A stretch of 64,000 bases of DNA from Pseudomonadota bacterium (GCA_021794275.1 JAJYRD010000076.1:30646-94645), one strand, 5' to 3'; positions 1 to 8,610 are shown, numbered from the stretch's first letter. Numbers and translations are program-made. Notes: generated by a model not told the origin, from the letters alone.

Positions 1-302
1 TGTCGGGACAACGGCCAGGCTCGGGCTTCCGGGTAGCGCCAGGTGACACCGTTTTTGAGCCAAGCGGGCGCGGCGGCGGGGACGGGGTAGGCAGAATCGT
101 GGCGGGGGTTGCCGTAGGCGTGGGTCCAGGTTTGAGGGAAGCCAACCCGGTCAGGCGGGGGAGGCAGGTTATTGGGGTAAAAGACGCGGGCATAAGGGCC
201 GTGCCCGGAGGAGCCTGGGACGAGCGCGCCAGTTACGCTCGCCGGGCCCAGGAGTAGCGCAAGGGCGGCAAGGCCCACCATGAATCGAGTCGAATCTGGC
301 AT
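1..302 (-). CDS. Exported protein, N-terminal part (gene runs off window start)
   Basis: The reverse strand is open from an ATG at 300-302 to the window edge, giving the first 100 residues. A good ribosome binding site (GGAGG, 6 nt before the ATG) fixes the start. Residues 1-26 form a signal peptide: MPDSTRF, then a hydrophobic stretch, then an Ala/Ser/Gly-rich cleavage region. The mature part is rich in Pro, Tyr, Trp and Gly and contains TWTHAYGNPRHDSAYP, which loosely recalls the start of exported PQQ beta-propeller dehydrogenases. That family suggestion is weak. It lies downstream of cbbR on the same strand with about 400 bp between them, so it probably has its own promoter. Confidence 0.6.
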   Translation of the reverse strand, partial: MPDSTRFMVGLAALALLLGPASVTGALVPGSSGHGPYARVFYPNNLPPPPDRVGFPQTWTHAYGNPRHDSAYPVPAAAPAWLKNGVTWRYPEARAWPLSR

Positions 303-700
303 AGTTGTCCTCCATGACTTGTCATACGGTAGCGCATGGCAGTCGATTGTGGGCGAGACAAAAGCCGGGGCGGCAGGGGCTGGATCGCAACTGTGTCACG
401 GGGTGCCGCATGTGCCGGCCTCCAGCCAGAGGTCTTGTCGGGTGATCTCAAAGGGGTCTCGGTCTGCGCTTCGAAGGACGCCTGTTTGGAGCGGATGGGC
501 GCTGATGCTCGAGAGGTGGACGTCTCCGCACGTATTCCTCGAGCCCCGGGTCCGGGCGGGCGCTATGGCTTTCTTTCTCTGCGGGGTCTGTTGGGTTCTT
601 CGGGCGGCCTCGTCGAGATCCGACTCAATCCGTCGCGCCCCGCGATCGCACTCGGGGCCACCGCAACGTTTCACGTTCCACCCAAAAAAGGCTCCGCCGC
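303..700. other. Intergenic stretch between exported-protein gene and cbbR
   Basis: Several overlapping open frames exist on both strands, but none has a ribosome binding site, a recognisable motif or a family-like composition. I see no RNA gene. It should contain the promoter of the leftward exported-protein gene and the end of the cbbR transcript, but I cannot point to convincing elements. Confidence 0.5.
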
Positions 701-1621
701 TCAGTCACCGGTCCCTGGACTGCGCGAGGCCCCTTCCTTGGTGATGTAGTCCAGAAAGGCGCTCGCGACGGGTGAGATCTGTTTGGCGGCCGGATAGATG
801 ACATACCATTGACGTCGCAGGGGAAAGCCGCGCACATCGAGAACCGCAAAGGCGCCGGAGGCGGCATCAAGGGTCAGCGTATGTCCGGACAAGACCGACA
901 GCCCGAGTCCTCCGGCCACCGCCTGTTTGACTGCCTCGTTGCTGCCGAGCGTCATGCGGATCTTGAGGCGCATGTTGTGCTTATCGAAAAATCGCTCGGC
1001 CGCGAGCCGCGTGCCCGACCCCGGCTCACGCATGATAAAGGGCTCCTTGGCCAGCTGCTCGGGCTCTATGTCCCGCTGTGAGGCGAGCGGATGATCGGCC
1101 GGCGCAAGGAGTACGAGCGGGTTTTCCATGAAGGGGCGCGCGACGACGCTCAAATGTTCGGGGGCTTGGCCCATGATGTAGAGGTCGTCCAGGTTTTGTT
1201 TCAGGCGTTCTATCAACTGGTCGCGGTTTGCCACCTCCAGGGTGGCCTCGATCCCTGAATGCATCTTGCAGAATGCGCCGAGGAAGTGCGGGGCGAAGTA
1301 CTGTGCGGTGGTGATGATGGATAGTCTCAGGCTGCCACGTTCAAGGGCGCGATCGGCGGCGACTTCGGTCGCCAGACGCTCCAGGCGGTCGTAGACGTCG
1401 AGCGCCGCCGCGTAGACGAGTCGTCCCGTCTCGGTCAGAAAGAGCCGCTTGCCGATCTGTTCGTGCAGCGGTGCCCCGACGCTGCCCGAGAGTTGTTTGA
1501 TCTGGATGGACAGGGCGGCAGGTGTCATATGCAGTTCTTCCGCGGCCCGCGTCATGTTCAAATGGCGTGCGAGCGACAGGAAAATCTTCAACTGGTGTAG
1601 TGTGACCCGGCGTAGCAGCAT
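701..1621 (-). CDS. cbbR: LysR-type regulator CbbR of the Calvin cycle / carboxysome operon
   Basis: This is a 306-residue LysR-family transcription factor. The N-terminal winged helix-turn-helix (LHQLKIFLSLARHLNMTRAAEELHMTPAAL region, residues about 6-35) is followed by a periplasmic-binding-like effector domain. The frame is open further upstream to 1972, but the extra 117 residues are low-complexity and lie in the regulatory region. The ATG at 1619-1621 (MLLRRVTLHQLK) gives the usual family length. It is divergent from cbbL, the standard arrangement for CbbR, which activates cbb promoters in response to metabolites such as RuBP and NADPH. TNA-N7-TNA boxes just upstream of its start suggest autoregulation. 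Confidence 0.93.
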   Translation of the reverse strand: MLLRRVTLHQLKIFLSLARHLNMTRAAEELHMTPAALSIQIKQLSGSVGAPLHEQIGKRLFLTETGRLVYAAALDVYDRLERLATEVAADRALERGSLRLSIITTAQYFAPHFLGAFCKMHSGIEATLEVANRDQLIERLKQNLDDLYIMGQAPEHLSVVARPFMENPLVLLAPADHPLASQRDIEPEQLAKEPFIMREPGSGTRLAAERFFDKHNMRLKIRMTLGSNEAVKQAVAGGLGLSVLSGHTLTLDAASGAFAVLDVRGFPLRRQWYVIYPAAKQISPVASAFLDYITKEGASRSPGTGD

Positions 1622-1625
1622 GCCT

Positions 1626-1669
1626 TTATAAAGTTTTAACGTAGCTGGGCGAGCATTTAATATAACTAA
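1626..1669. promoter_or_regulatory. Two candidate CbbR boxes near the cbbR start
   Basis: Two matches to the LysR/CbbR pattern TNA-N7-TNA are visible: TTA-N7-TTA at 1626-1638 and TTA-N7-TAA at 1657-1669. Their starts are 31 bp apart, about three helical turns, so they face the same side of the DNA. They sit immediately upstream of the cbbR start codon, as expected for an autoregulatory site. The surrounding 60 bp is clearly AT-richer than the neighbouring sequence. Binding by CbbR is inferred. Confidence 0.5.
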
Positions 1670-1982
1670 ATGTAGCCGGTGCTGTAAAGATGGTCTTGGG
1701 AGCGGCTCGCGGTTGCGCAGGGCTATCCGAGGCTGGGCTTGCGCGCCGTGGCGATGCTGGGTCGTCGCTTGTGGCCGATAGACTTCCCTGGAGCAGTCCC
1801 GCGCGCACTCGCGTGAGACATGTTGCGTCCCCAGTGATGAGCCGGCTGCCTCTTCTTCTGGGGGTGCCCGATGACCATCGAGGGGCTGGGCGACCGGGGT
1901 TCGCGTATCAGACCCATACCTGTAGAGCTCGTAACCGCGCACGGCGGGGGAAATCGAGACTCTCGCCACCATGCCTATGGTG

Positions 1983-2041
1983 TAATAAAAGGTAACATTA
2001 AGTTTTTTTTACTTGGCCTTATGGCTCGACCTTTGTACATT
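1983..2041 (+). promoter_or_regulatory. Candidate cbbL promoter with upstream CbbR box
   Basis: A TAA-N7-TAA box (1983-1995) lies upstream of a plausible sigma-70 promoter: -35 TTGGCC at 2013-2018, a 17-bp spacer, and -10 TACATT at 2036-2041. The box would sit around -60, the usual place for a LysR activator site. The resulting leader is about 45 nt and ends in the strong ribosome binding site GGAGG at 2086-2090. The weak -35 fits an activator-dependent promoter. The rest of 1670-1982 shows no gene. Confidence 0.45.
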
Positions 2042-2094
2042 GGGCGCCCAATACCGCTTTGCAGGTCGGGTTGATCGTTACTTGAGGAGGGATT

Positions 2095-3513
2095 ATGGCT
2101 GGAAAGTATGAAGCCGGCGTCAAGGAGTACCGCCAGACGTACTGGGCTCCGGACTACGTGCCGTTGGACTCGGATATTTTAGCGTGTTTCAAGATCGTGC
2201 CGCAGCCCGGTGTTGACCGGGAAGAGGCGGCGGCGGCGGTGGCGGCTGAGTCTTCCACGGGGACGTGGACGACGGTATGGACGGACCTGCTGACCGATCT
2301 CGATTACTACAAGGGTCGCGCGTACCGGATCGAAGACGTTCCGGGCGACGATACCGCCTTCTACGCCTTCATCGCCTACCCGATCGATTTGTTCGAAGAA
2401 GGTTCGGTGGTGAACGTCTTCACCTCCCTCGTCGGTAACGTGTTCGGTTTCAAGGCGGTGCGTTCGCTCCGTCTGGAAGATGTGCGTTTCCCTCTCCACT
2501 ATGTCATGACCTGCAACGGTCCGCCGCACGGTATCCAGGTCGAACGTGACAAGATGGACAAGTACGGGCGCCCGATGCTCGGCTGCACGATCAAACCCAA
2601 GCTTGGCCTGTCGGCAAAGAACTACGGGCGCGCGGTCTATGAGGCCTTGCGCGGCGGTCTTGATTTCACCAAGGATGACGAGAACGTCAATTCGCAGCCG
2701 TTCATGCGCTGGCGCGATCGTTTCCTGTTCGTCGCTGACGCCATCCATAACGCCGAGGCCCAATCGGGCGAACGTAAGGGGCATTACCTGAACGTTACCG
2801 CCCCCTCGCCGGAGGAGATGTACGAGCGTGCCGAGTTCGCGAAGGAACTGAACATGCCGATTATCATGCATGACTTCCTTACGGGCGGCTTCTGCGCGAA
2901 CACCGGGCTCGCGCGCTGGTGCCGCAAGAACGGCGTGCTTCTGCACATCCACCGCGCCATGCATGCGGTGATCGATCGTAACCCGCACCACGGTATCCAT
3001 TTCCGCGTGCTCACCAAGGCGCTGCGGCTGTCGGGGGGCGATCACCTCCATACCGGCACCGTGGTCGGCAAGCTCGAAGGCGACCGCGCCTCGACCCTCG
3101 GATGGATCGACCTTCTGCGTGAATCCTATGTTCCGGAAGATCGTAGCCGCGGCATTTTCTTTGATCAGGATTGGGGCTCCATGCCGGGCGCCTTCGCGGT
3201 TGCTTCGGGTGGTATCCACGTCTGGCACATGCCGGCGCTGGTCAAGATCTTCGGCGATGACTCGGTTCTGCAGTTCGGTGGCGGCACCCTGGGGCACCCG
3301 TGGGGCAATGCGGCGGGCGCGGCGGCCAATCGCGTGGCTCTCGAGGCCTGCGTCGAGGCCCGTAACCGCGGCGTGGATATCGAGAAAGAAGGGAAGACCA
3401 TATTGACGAACGCGGCGCGCCATTCGCCCGAGCTCAAGATCGCCTTGGAAACCTGGAAGGAGATCAAGTTCGAGTTCGACACGGTCGACAAGCTCGACGT
3501 CCAGAACCGCTAA
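2095..3513 (+). CDS. cbbL: RuBisCO large subunit, carboxysomal form IA
   Basis: This 472-residue protein is the catalytic subunit of ribulose-1,5-bisphosphate carboxylase/oxygenase, which fixes CO2 onto RuBP inside the carboxysome. The first catalytic Lys is K167 in TIKPKLGLS. The carbamylated Lys and metal ligands are K193, D195 and E196 in [13 protein letters not shown]. The C-terminal phosphate-binding loop [10 protein letters not shown] is intact. The strong GGAGG site and the N-terminus [17 protein letters not shown] fix the start. It is followed by cbbS and the full alpha-carboxysome gene set, which identifies it as the encapsulated form. Confidence 0.99.
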   Translation: MAGKYEAGVKEYRQTYWAPDYVPLDSDILACFKIVPQPGVDREEAAAAVAAESSTGTWTTVWTDLLTDLDYYKGRAYRIEDVPGDDTAFYAFIAYPIDLFEEGSVVNVFTSLVGNVFGFKAVRSLRLEDVRFPLHYVMTCNGPPHGIQVERDKMDKYGRPMLGCTIKPKLGLSAKNYGRAVYEALRGGLDFTKDDENVNSQPFMRWRDRFLFVADAIHNAEAQSGERKGHYLNVTAPSPEEMYERAEFAKELNMPIIMHDFLTGGFCANTGLARWCRKNGVLLHIHRAMHAVIDRNPHHGIHFRVLTKALRLSGGDHLHTGTVVGKLEGDRASTLGWIDLLRESYVPEDRSRGIFFDQDWGSMPGAFAVASGGIHVWHMPALVKIFGDDSVLQFGGGTLGHPWGNAAGAAANRVALEACVEARNRGVDIEKEGKTILTNAARHSPELKIALETWKEIKFEFDTVDKLDVQNR

Positions 3514-3552
3514 TTTTCGGGATCAGACACGTCATTCAGTAAGGAGGTCGCC

Positions 3553-3885
3553 ATGGCCGATGTGCAAGATTATAAGCAGGCTCGCCGATACGAAACGTTC
3601 TCGTATCTTCCCCCGTTCTCTGCGGAGCAGACCCGTGCGCAGATTCAGTACATGATCGCGCAGGGCTGGAACCCGGCGGTTGAGCATATAGAGCCCAACC
3701 GTCCTTTCACGTACTACTGGTACATGTGGAAGCTGCCGATGTTCGGTGAACGCAATGCGGACGCGGTGCTCGCGGAGGTAGAGGCCTGTCGCCGGGAGTA
3801 TCCGAATCATTCGATCCGTCTGATCGGGTACGACAACTACACCCAGAGCCAAGGGTTGTCGTTTGTGGTGCACAGGGGTTCCTGA
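3553..3885 (+). CDS. cbbS: RuBisCO small subunit, carboxysomal
   Basis: This 110-residue small subunit caps the L8S8 RuBisCO holoenzyme. The family pattern is clear: [20 protein letters not shown] near the N-terminus, [10 protein letters not shown] in the middle, and [20 protein letters not shown] at the end. It starts 39 nt after cbbL behind AAGGAGG. The CbbL-CbbS surface is also what the N-terminal repeats of CsoS2 bind. A strong hairpin follows the gene. Confidence 0.99.
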   Translation: MADVQDYKQARRYETFSYLPPFSAEQTRAQIQYMIAQGWNPAVEHIEPNRPFTYYWYMWKLPMFGERNADAVLAEVEACRREYPNHSIRLIGYDNYTQSQGLSFVVHRGS

Positions 3886-3907
3886 GACGCGATGAGATCA
3901 AAGGGCC

Positions 3908-3930
3908 GGGTCCGCGTATTGGGCGGACCC
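3908..3930 (+). promoter_or_regulatory. Intercistronic hairpin between cbbS and csoS2
   Basis: A perfect 8-bp inverted repeat, GGGTCCGC (3908-3915) and GCGGACCC (3923-3930), encloses a 7-nt loop. No T-tract follows, so it is not a canonical intrinsic terminator. It sits exactly where abundant RuBisCO mRNA must be made in excess over shell mRNA, so a role in protecting or processing the cbbLS 3' end, or in partial termination, is likely but inferred. Confidence 0.6.
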
Positions 3931-3951
3931 TGGACCGCATAGGGGGACACT

Positions 3952-6486
3952 ATGTCTGATTTATCCTCATCCGGGCAACTGCATGGCCGGGCGTTGGCGC
4001 AGGAGATGCGGCGGCGTCAGGCCCAGCAGAAGGCGCGCGGACCGGGAAAGGCGGCTGTCCGGACGCAGCAGGCGAAGCCGGACGCGACCCGGAGGGCCGC
4101 ATCCGCGCCCGTCGGGCAACAGGTTTTGCCCGAGGCCCAGGCGGCACAGCCCCGTGGGCGCGAGGCGGCGCGGGCGCGCCGCGCAGCACGTTGTGCTGGG
4201 GCCCAGTGCTGGTCGGATCCCAAGGAGCGGGGTGTGAGCACGGTTCCGGATGCGGCGCCTGCGGCCAAGGATACGGCGTCCGAGAGGCCAATGGAGACCG
4301 AAGTCGCGGTTCCGGATCAGGAAGAGGCACTCATGGATTCGGTCTGCGAGGTCGCAGAGGCCAGCCCCGGAACCTTAGGGTGGCGCGAGACGAGCGTGCG
4401 CGCGTTGTGCAAGGCGCGGCGGCGGTCGGTCGCGCAGCGTGGCAAAGTGGCGATCCCGGTGCGGAACGGCCTTATCTCAGCGGCGGCGCGGCAGCACTAT
4501 CTCGAGACGGGGAACGCGCGTGAGTTTGCGCGGGCGCACCGTCGCGAACTTGCTGTACACGGTCGTGGGTCGGCGCAGCCCGCGCGGCCGAGCGGTAAGC
4601 GGCGCAAGCACGAAGCACCGCCCAAGGTTGAGCTTGGAACCACCTTGTCTGGGAGCCCGGTGACGGGGACCCAGGTGGATCGCACGCGTGCGATTACAGG
4701 CATCGAGCCGGGGTCCTGTCGGACGATCACGGGCACCGAGTATCTGGGGTCGGAGCACTACGCAGGGTTCTGTGAGACGCGGCCCGCGCCGCGGCCCGCT
4801 AAGGTGCGGGTCGGACGTACAGGGCGTGACCTGGATGTGACCGGGACGCATATGGGACGCGTGGGTTCGGTCACGGGCGACGAGGCCGGCGCCTGTCGCC
4901 CCGTGACTGGGACTGAGTACGTTGGGAGCGATGACTTTCAGGCGACGTGCCAGACGGAAGGGCCGGTGCGGGCGCCCAAGGTTGCAGTCGGGCGCACCAC
5001 GCGTCGCGAGCTTCCGGTGAGTGGGAGCGACGAGGCGCGGGCAAATCGGGTGACGGGGTCGGAACCCGGTGCTACCGCAAAAGTCACGGGGTCGCAGTAC
5101 GCGGACGGCGGGGCGGGTCGCATGACGATCAACGGCGCCCCGAAGAAGGTGGCCTTGACGCATACGATCGGCGGGCGGCCTGTTTCGGGGACTGCGGTGG
5201 ATCAAACCACCAAGATCACAGGGCTCGATGCAGGCACGTGTCGCACGCTTACGGGCACCGAGTATCTGAGCCACGAGAGCTTCACGTCGGTCTGCGGGAC
5301 TCGGCCGCAGCCGACCGAACCGCCGAAGGTCGAGGAAAGTTACACGGAGAAGCGGCAACGCATCACGGGAAACCTCGTTGACCGATCGGAAAAGGTGACG
5401 GGGAACGAGCCGGGTTCGTGCCAGCGATTGACCGGTACCGGTTACAACGGTCCGCAACTCTGTGGTGGCGGTACCGAGAAGGTGCAGCGCATGACGGGCC
5501 TGGGCGGCACGGCGGTGACTGGCACGGGGATGGACCGACTCCCAAAAACGACAGGTGACGAGCACGGAGGGTGCTGGCCCGTCACCGGAACGGTATATCA
5601 CGGGCGTGAGCACTACGCCCAATGCGCAAGCACCCCGCAGGCGGGAGCGCGTAAGGTCGGCCTGACGCGGACCGAAGGGGGCCACCTGGTAAGCGGCCCA
5701 CTGTTGGGCGCCGATGAGGCTGTGACTGGCAACGAAGCGGGGGTGCATCTGTCCGTGACAGGCACGCCCTATGCTGGACGCGAGGAATCGGCAGCGAACG
5801 GATATGAGGCGGCCATGACAGGAAAAGCCGAAAACGGGACCCGGTCTGCCGGCTGTAGCGGGAGCTGCGGTTGCAAAGGGCGGTTCGAAGAGCTTGAGAA
5901 GCGCGTGCGCGAACTGCAGGCCGAGCTCGGGTCCACCGCGGGCGGCGCTGTGATGGCGAGCAGCCGGTTCGTGGCGGCGCCTATGCCCGAGGCGCAAGCC
6001 GCGCAGGATGCACCGGCGGCCGGTGGTTTTAGCGTGGCGGCCCCGGCGCAAGAAGGTCGTTCGAGGATCACGGGTAACGCAGCAGAACAGAGCGCACGCA
6101 TCACGGGACCCATCAACTTGGCGCGCGGCCTTGTCACTGGGACCCCGGAGTTCCGGGCCCGTGATGGGATTACGCCGAGCGTGCAGGCGATGCCAAAAGT
6201 CGCGGCAAGCGAAGCGGGTGGCGAAGCGGCGGCACCGACCCCTGGGGCTTGGCGGATCACGGGTGACGATTGGAGTCGCGGCGGTCGCGTGACGGGTACC
6301 GAGGGTCATTGGGCGCAAGGACGCAACCCAACGCAGCGGGGTGTGGCGCGCACCTGCGTCATGTCGGCGGCGGGAAACCGTGAGCGGCCCCTGGCTGTGC
6401 CGGTGCCGGAAGGAAGAGTGACAGGTAGCAGTGGCAATACGGGTAAGGGTTCCGTCGTGACCTACTCGGGCGGAGCGCGGGGATGA
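3952..6486 (+). CDS. csoS2: Carboxysome scaffold protein CsoS2
   Basis: This 844-residue, largely disordered scaffold links RuBisCO to the shell and is required for alpha-carboxysome assembly. The N-terminal part (about 1-215) is basic and holds several short helical RuBisCO-binding repeats, for example around residues 9-27, 146-165 and 186-200. The middle part carries tandem repeats with VTGT / ITG and paired Cys (EPGSCR...TGTEYLGSEHY...C). The C-terminal part ends with the conserved peptide VTGSSGNTGKGSVVTYSGG. Residues about 625-665 contain a small Cys cluster (CSGSCGCKG) followed by a predicted short coiled coil (EELEKRVRELQAEL), which I do not recognise as standard. A -1 frameshift signal in the middle region predicts a short form (see 5541-5586). 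Ribosome binding site AGGGGGA. Confidence 0.97.
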   Translation: MSDLSSSGQLHGRALAQEMRRRQAQQKARGPGKAAVRTQQAKPDATRRAASAPVGQQVLPEAQAAQPRGREAARARRAARCAGAQCWSDPKERGVSTVPDAAPAAKDTASERPMETEVAVPDQEEALMDSVCEVAEASPGTLGWRETSVRALCKARRRSVAQRGKVAIPVRNGLISAAARQHYLETGNAREFARAHRRELAVHGRGSAQPARPSGKRRKHEAPPKVELGTTLSGSPVTGTQVDRTRAITGIEPGSCRTITGTEYLGSEHYAGFCETRPAPRPAKVRVGRTGRDLDVTGTHMGRVGSVTGDEAGACRPVTGTEYVGSDDFQATCQTEGPVRAPKVAVGRTTRRELPVSGSDEARANRVTGSEPGATAKVTGSQYADGGAGRMTINGAPKKVALTHTIGGRPVSGTAVDQTTKITGLDAGTCRTLTGTEYLSHESFTSVCGTRPQPTEPPKVEESYTEKRQRITGNLVDRSEKVTGNEPGSCQRLTGTGYNGPQLCGGGTEKVQRMTGLGGTAVTGTGMDRLPKTTGDEHGGCWPVTGTVYHGREHYAQCASTPQAGARKVGLTRTEGGHLVSGPLLGADEAVTGNEAGVHLSVTGTPYAGREESAANGYEAAMTGKAENGTRSAGCSGSCGCKGRFEELEKRVRELQAELGSTAGGAVMASSRFVAAPMPEAQAAQDAPAAGGFSVAAPAQEGRSRITGNAAEQSARITGPINLARGLVTGTPEFRARDGITPSVQAMPKVAASEAGGEAAAPTPGAWRITGDDWSRGGRVTGTEGHWAQGRNPTQRGVARTCVMSAAGNRERPLAVPVPEGRVTGSSGNTGKGSVVTYSGGARG
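5541..5586 (+). promoter_or_regulatory. Programmed -1 ribosomal frameshift signal in csoS2
   Basis: The heptamer C CCA AAA at 5541-5547 is in the exact X XXY YYZ phase of the csoS2 reading frame (Leu530-Pro531-Lys532). A 6-nt spacer separates it from a strong hairpin: GGTGACG (5554-5560) pairs with CGTCACC (5580-5586), and AGCAC (5561-5565) pairs with GTGCT (5571-5575). The loop is GGAGG, with a GGCC bulge on the 3' side. Slipping one base back reads AAC GAC AGG TGA, so translation stops at 5556-5558, giving a 535-residue product lacking the C-terminal third. Frameshifting that gives CsoS2A and CsoS2B is established in Halothiobacillus; its use here is inferred from this architecture. Confidence 0.85.
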
Positions 6487-6540
6487 TCTCGCGGGATCCG
6501 GCAGCGGTGGTCGCGCGTCGCGGCCACGGGGGCTAGACCT

Positions 6541-8115
6541 ATGGATACGCGCAAATCAGCGACACTGCGCCGCGCGCGGCATGGCGGGGACGGCGCGGGG
6601 GCGCCCATGGGAAGTATGGCGCGGGCCCGGTCACGGATGGCGTGGCCCCGCTCGGGCGCGATGCGCGCGGAAGCCTTAGGGTTGGCGCATCCGGCGTGCG
6701 ACACCTTGCCGGACCGGTCGTGTCGACATGCGCTTGTGGATCGGACGGAGAACGCCCGGCTGTTCGAATGCGAGCAGGAAACCAAGGCGCGGTTCGATGG
6801 AATCGTACCGACGCTCCAGGAGATCGCGGCCCTTGGGCGAGGGAGGGATTTCACGGAGCGCGCGCAGGCGACGGCCCGCGAGCGCCTCGGGTTCGAGTTG
6901 CCGATGTCAGTGCTGGATCGGGCTTGGGTGCGCGGTGCCGACATGGGCGCCTTATATGCGCACGGGGTGTTCCAGGCACTGTCTTTGGCGGTGGCGCGGT
7001 TTTCGGGTCGGGTTCGCGAGGAACTCGCAGCCGGTCAGAGCTGGGATGGTTTGTTGGTGGATTGCGGATTTCACGCCATGAACGTCTCAGCCTGCGCGGA
7101 CGGGCGCTTAAAGGGCCTTTTCCCGTACATTTTGCGCATGCCGGCATCGGCCCTGGTGCGTCGCAGCGCCTTTGCTGGCACGTTGTTTGATGTGGAAGAG
7201 GATGTGCGGCATTGGGAGCATAGCGAGCTTCGGCGGTTCCGGGAGGGTTTCCCGACCACGGCCGGCGCGCAGACCCGCTATCTTAAGGTGGCCGTGTATC
7301 ACGGCAGTTCGGTCGATCCGACGCATCAAGGCTGCGCGGCCCATGGGAGCAACGAGCGGGCGGCGACCGAGGCGGCCTTGGAGCGCCTGAATGAGTTCCG
7401 CGGTGCCATAGAGAATGAATTTTGTTGCGGGGCCGGGACCGACATACTGCTCATCGGGGTCGACACGGACACGGACGCGATCCGTATCCATGTCCCTGAC
7501 GCGAATGGGGATGTGAGCGCATATCGCTATATCGATAACGCGGACTTGTACCGTCGCACGCTTGGCTTGGAGGCGGATCGGGCACGGCTTGCGGTGTATG
7601 AGGCGATCCAGGGCGCGAGCACCACGGATGGCTGGGGTAAGGGTGAGGGCATGCCGCATGATGGCATGCGCAGGCTTATCGCGACCTTGCTCATAAACAA
7701 CATGAGCCAGATCGAGTATGTGGCCGAGTATCACGGCGGTTGGTATGGAGACAACGGTCACGGTGAACGTTTTGTGAGCGTGGGAGACGGGTTCCCGGAA
7801 GTGCAGGTCCGAAATATCGCTTACTACGCGCGCCTCGATACAGTCGAGGAGGGAGCGGCGGATCTCGATGTTGGGGTGAAGATATTCCGGCACCTGAATG
7901 TAGAGCGTGGTTTGCCGATCCCGGTGGCGCTGCACTACCATTTCGACGCGAGGGTGCCTGGGAGCCGCGGGCGCGTGGAAGGAAAAATTCGGCGCGTGGC
8001 CGAGGCGATACGCGCGCGTTATGCGCGCTTGGCGGAGGATGGGCTTTTGTATCTGCACGGAAGCATTCAGGATCTGCCGCCGGGAAGTGCTTTGGAGGAG
8101 GTTTTGCTCAAATGA
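6541..8115 (+). CDS. csoSCA: Carboxysomal carbonic anhydrase CsoSCA (CsoS3)
   Basis: This 524-residue shell-associated carbonic anhydrase of the beta-related (epsilon) type converts imported bicarbonate to CO2 next to RuBisCO. The zinc ligands are visible: C175 in LLVDCGFHAMN, H254 in VAVYHGSSVD and C265 in HQGCAAHG. The His-Cys spacing of 11 is the same as in the characterised Halothiobacillus enzyme. The N-terminal ~70 residues are basic and probably flexible, which fits recruitment to RuBisCO. Its stop overlaps the csoS4A start (ATGA), so the two are translationally coupled. Confidence 0.97.
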   Translation: MDTRKSATLRRARHGGDGAGAPMGSMARARSRMAWPRSGAMRAEALGLAHPACDTLPDRSCRHALVDRTENARLFECEQETKARFDGIVPTLQEIAALGRGRDFTERAQATARERLGFELPMSVLDRAWVRGADMGALYAHGVFQALSLAVARFSGRVREELAAGQSWDGLLVDCGFHAMNVSACADGRLKGLFPYILRMPASALVRRSAFAGTLFDVEEDVRHWEHSELRRFREGFPTTAGAQTRYLKVAVYHGSSVDPTHQGCAAHGSNERAATEAALERLNEFRGAIENEFCCGAGTDILLIGVDTDTDAIRIHVPDANGDVSAYRYIDNADLYRRTLGLEADRARLAVYEAIQGASTTDGWGKGEGMPHDGMRRLIATLLINNMSQIEYVAEYHGGWYGDNGHGERFVSVGDGFPEVQVRNIAYYARLDTVEEGAADLDVGVKIFRHLNVERGLPIPVALHYHFDARVPGSRGRVEGKIRRVAEAIRARYARLAEDGLLYLHGSIQDLPPGSALEEVLLK

Positions 8116-8363
8116 AGATCATGCGGGTGGAGAAGACGCTGGTGTCCACCAACCGCATCGGGGAGATGGGACATAGGCCATTGCTGGTCGTGCAGGAAAA
8201 GGAGGGCGGTCCGCGGTCGGTGGCGGTGGACGCGGTGGGGTGCATCCCAGGGGATTGGGTGATATGCGTGGGGTCGTCGGCGGCGCGCGAGGCGGCTGGC
8301 AGCAAGGAGTACCCCTCCGATCTCACCATCGTCGGGATCATCGACAACTGGAGCCCCGAGTGA
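8112..8363 (+). CDS. csoS4A: Carboxysome vertex pentamer CsoS4A
   Basis: This 83-residue BMV-fold (EutN/CcmL family) protein forms the pentamers that close the twelve shell vertices. Family features are the N-terminal MKIMRVEKTLVSTNRIG, VDAVGCIPGDWVICVGSSAAR and the C-terminal DLTIVGIIDNW. The ATG overlaps the csoSCA stop by 4 nt. csoS4B follows directly, the standard alpha-carboxysome order. Confidence 0.97.
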   Translation: MKIMRVEKTLVSTNRIGEMGHRPLLVVQEKEGGPRSVAVDAVGCIPGDWVICVGSSAAREAAGSKEYPSDLTIVGIIDNWSPE

Positions 8364-8364
8364 G

Positions 8365-8610
8365 ATGGAGATTATGCGCGTGGTCTCGGATTTGGTGGTG
8401 ACCCGGCGCGGGCCCGGCCTGAAGCAGAGTTCTTTGCGGGTGCTCGAGGACAGCTTGGGGAAGTTGAACGTGGCCACCGATCCCGTGGGGGCGCCCCCGG
8501 GTAAATGGGTCTTTACGGTATCGGGGTCGGCGGCGCGGTACGCGCAAGGGGATTTCGAGGTCCATACCGACCTCACTATCGGGGGGATCATCGATTTTTG
8601 GGAGCCGTAA
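8365..8610 (+). CDS. csoS4B: Carboxysome vertex pentamer CsoS4B
   Basis: This 81-residue paralogue of CsoS4A has the same pattern: MEIMRVVSDLVVTRRG, ATDPVGAPPGKWVFTVSGSAAR and TIGGIIDFWEP. It starts one base after the csoS4A stop, in an overlapping GTGAGATGG context, so translation is probably coupled. Both pentamer genes are normally needed for a gas-tight shell. Confidence 0.97.
   Translation: MEIMRVVSDLVVTRRGPGLKQSSLRVLEDSLGKLNVATDPVGAPPGKWVFTVSGSAARYAQGDFEVHTDLTIGGIIDFWEP

Noticed and set aside
1622..1972. N-terminal extension of CbbR to 1972
   Set aside because: The extra 117 residues are unlike any LysR start and would cover the divergent promoter region.
2179..3423. 414-codon open frame antisense to cbbL
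   Set aside because: Shadow of the highly biased cbbL coding sequence; cbbL is certain.
4640..5800. Repeated sequence in csoS2 considered as a CRISPR-like or tandem DNA repeat
   Set aside because: The repeats are degenerate at DNA level and in frame; they are the protein repeats of CsoS2. No CRISPR array was seen anywhere in the window.
4477..6318. 613-codon open frame antisense to csoS2
   Set aside because: It mirrors the repeat structure and GC-rich codon positions of csoS2; no start signal or protein family features.
7108..8058. 316-codon frame antisense to csoSCA
   Set aside because: Overlaps a well-supported enzyme gene completely and lacks a ribosome binding site.
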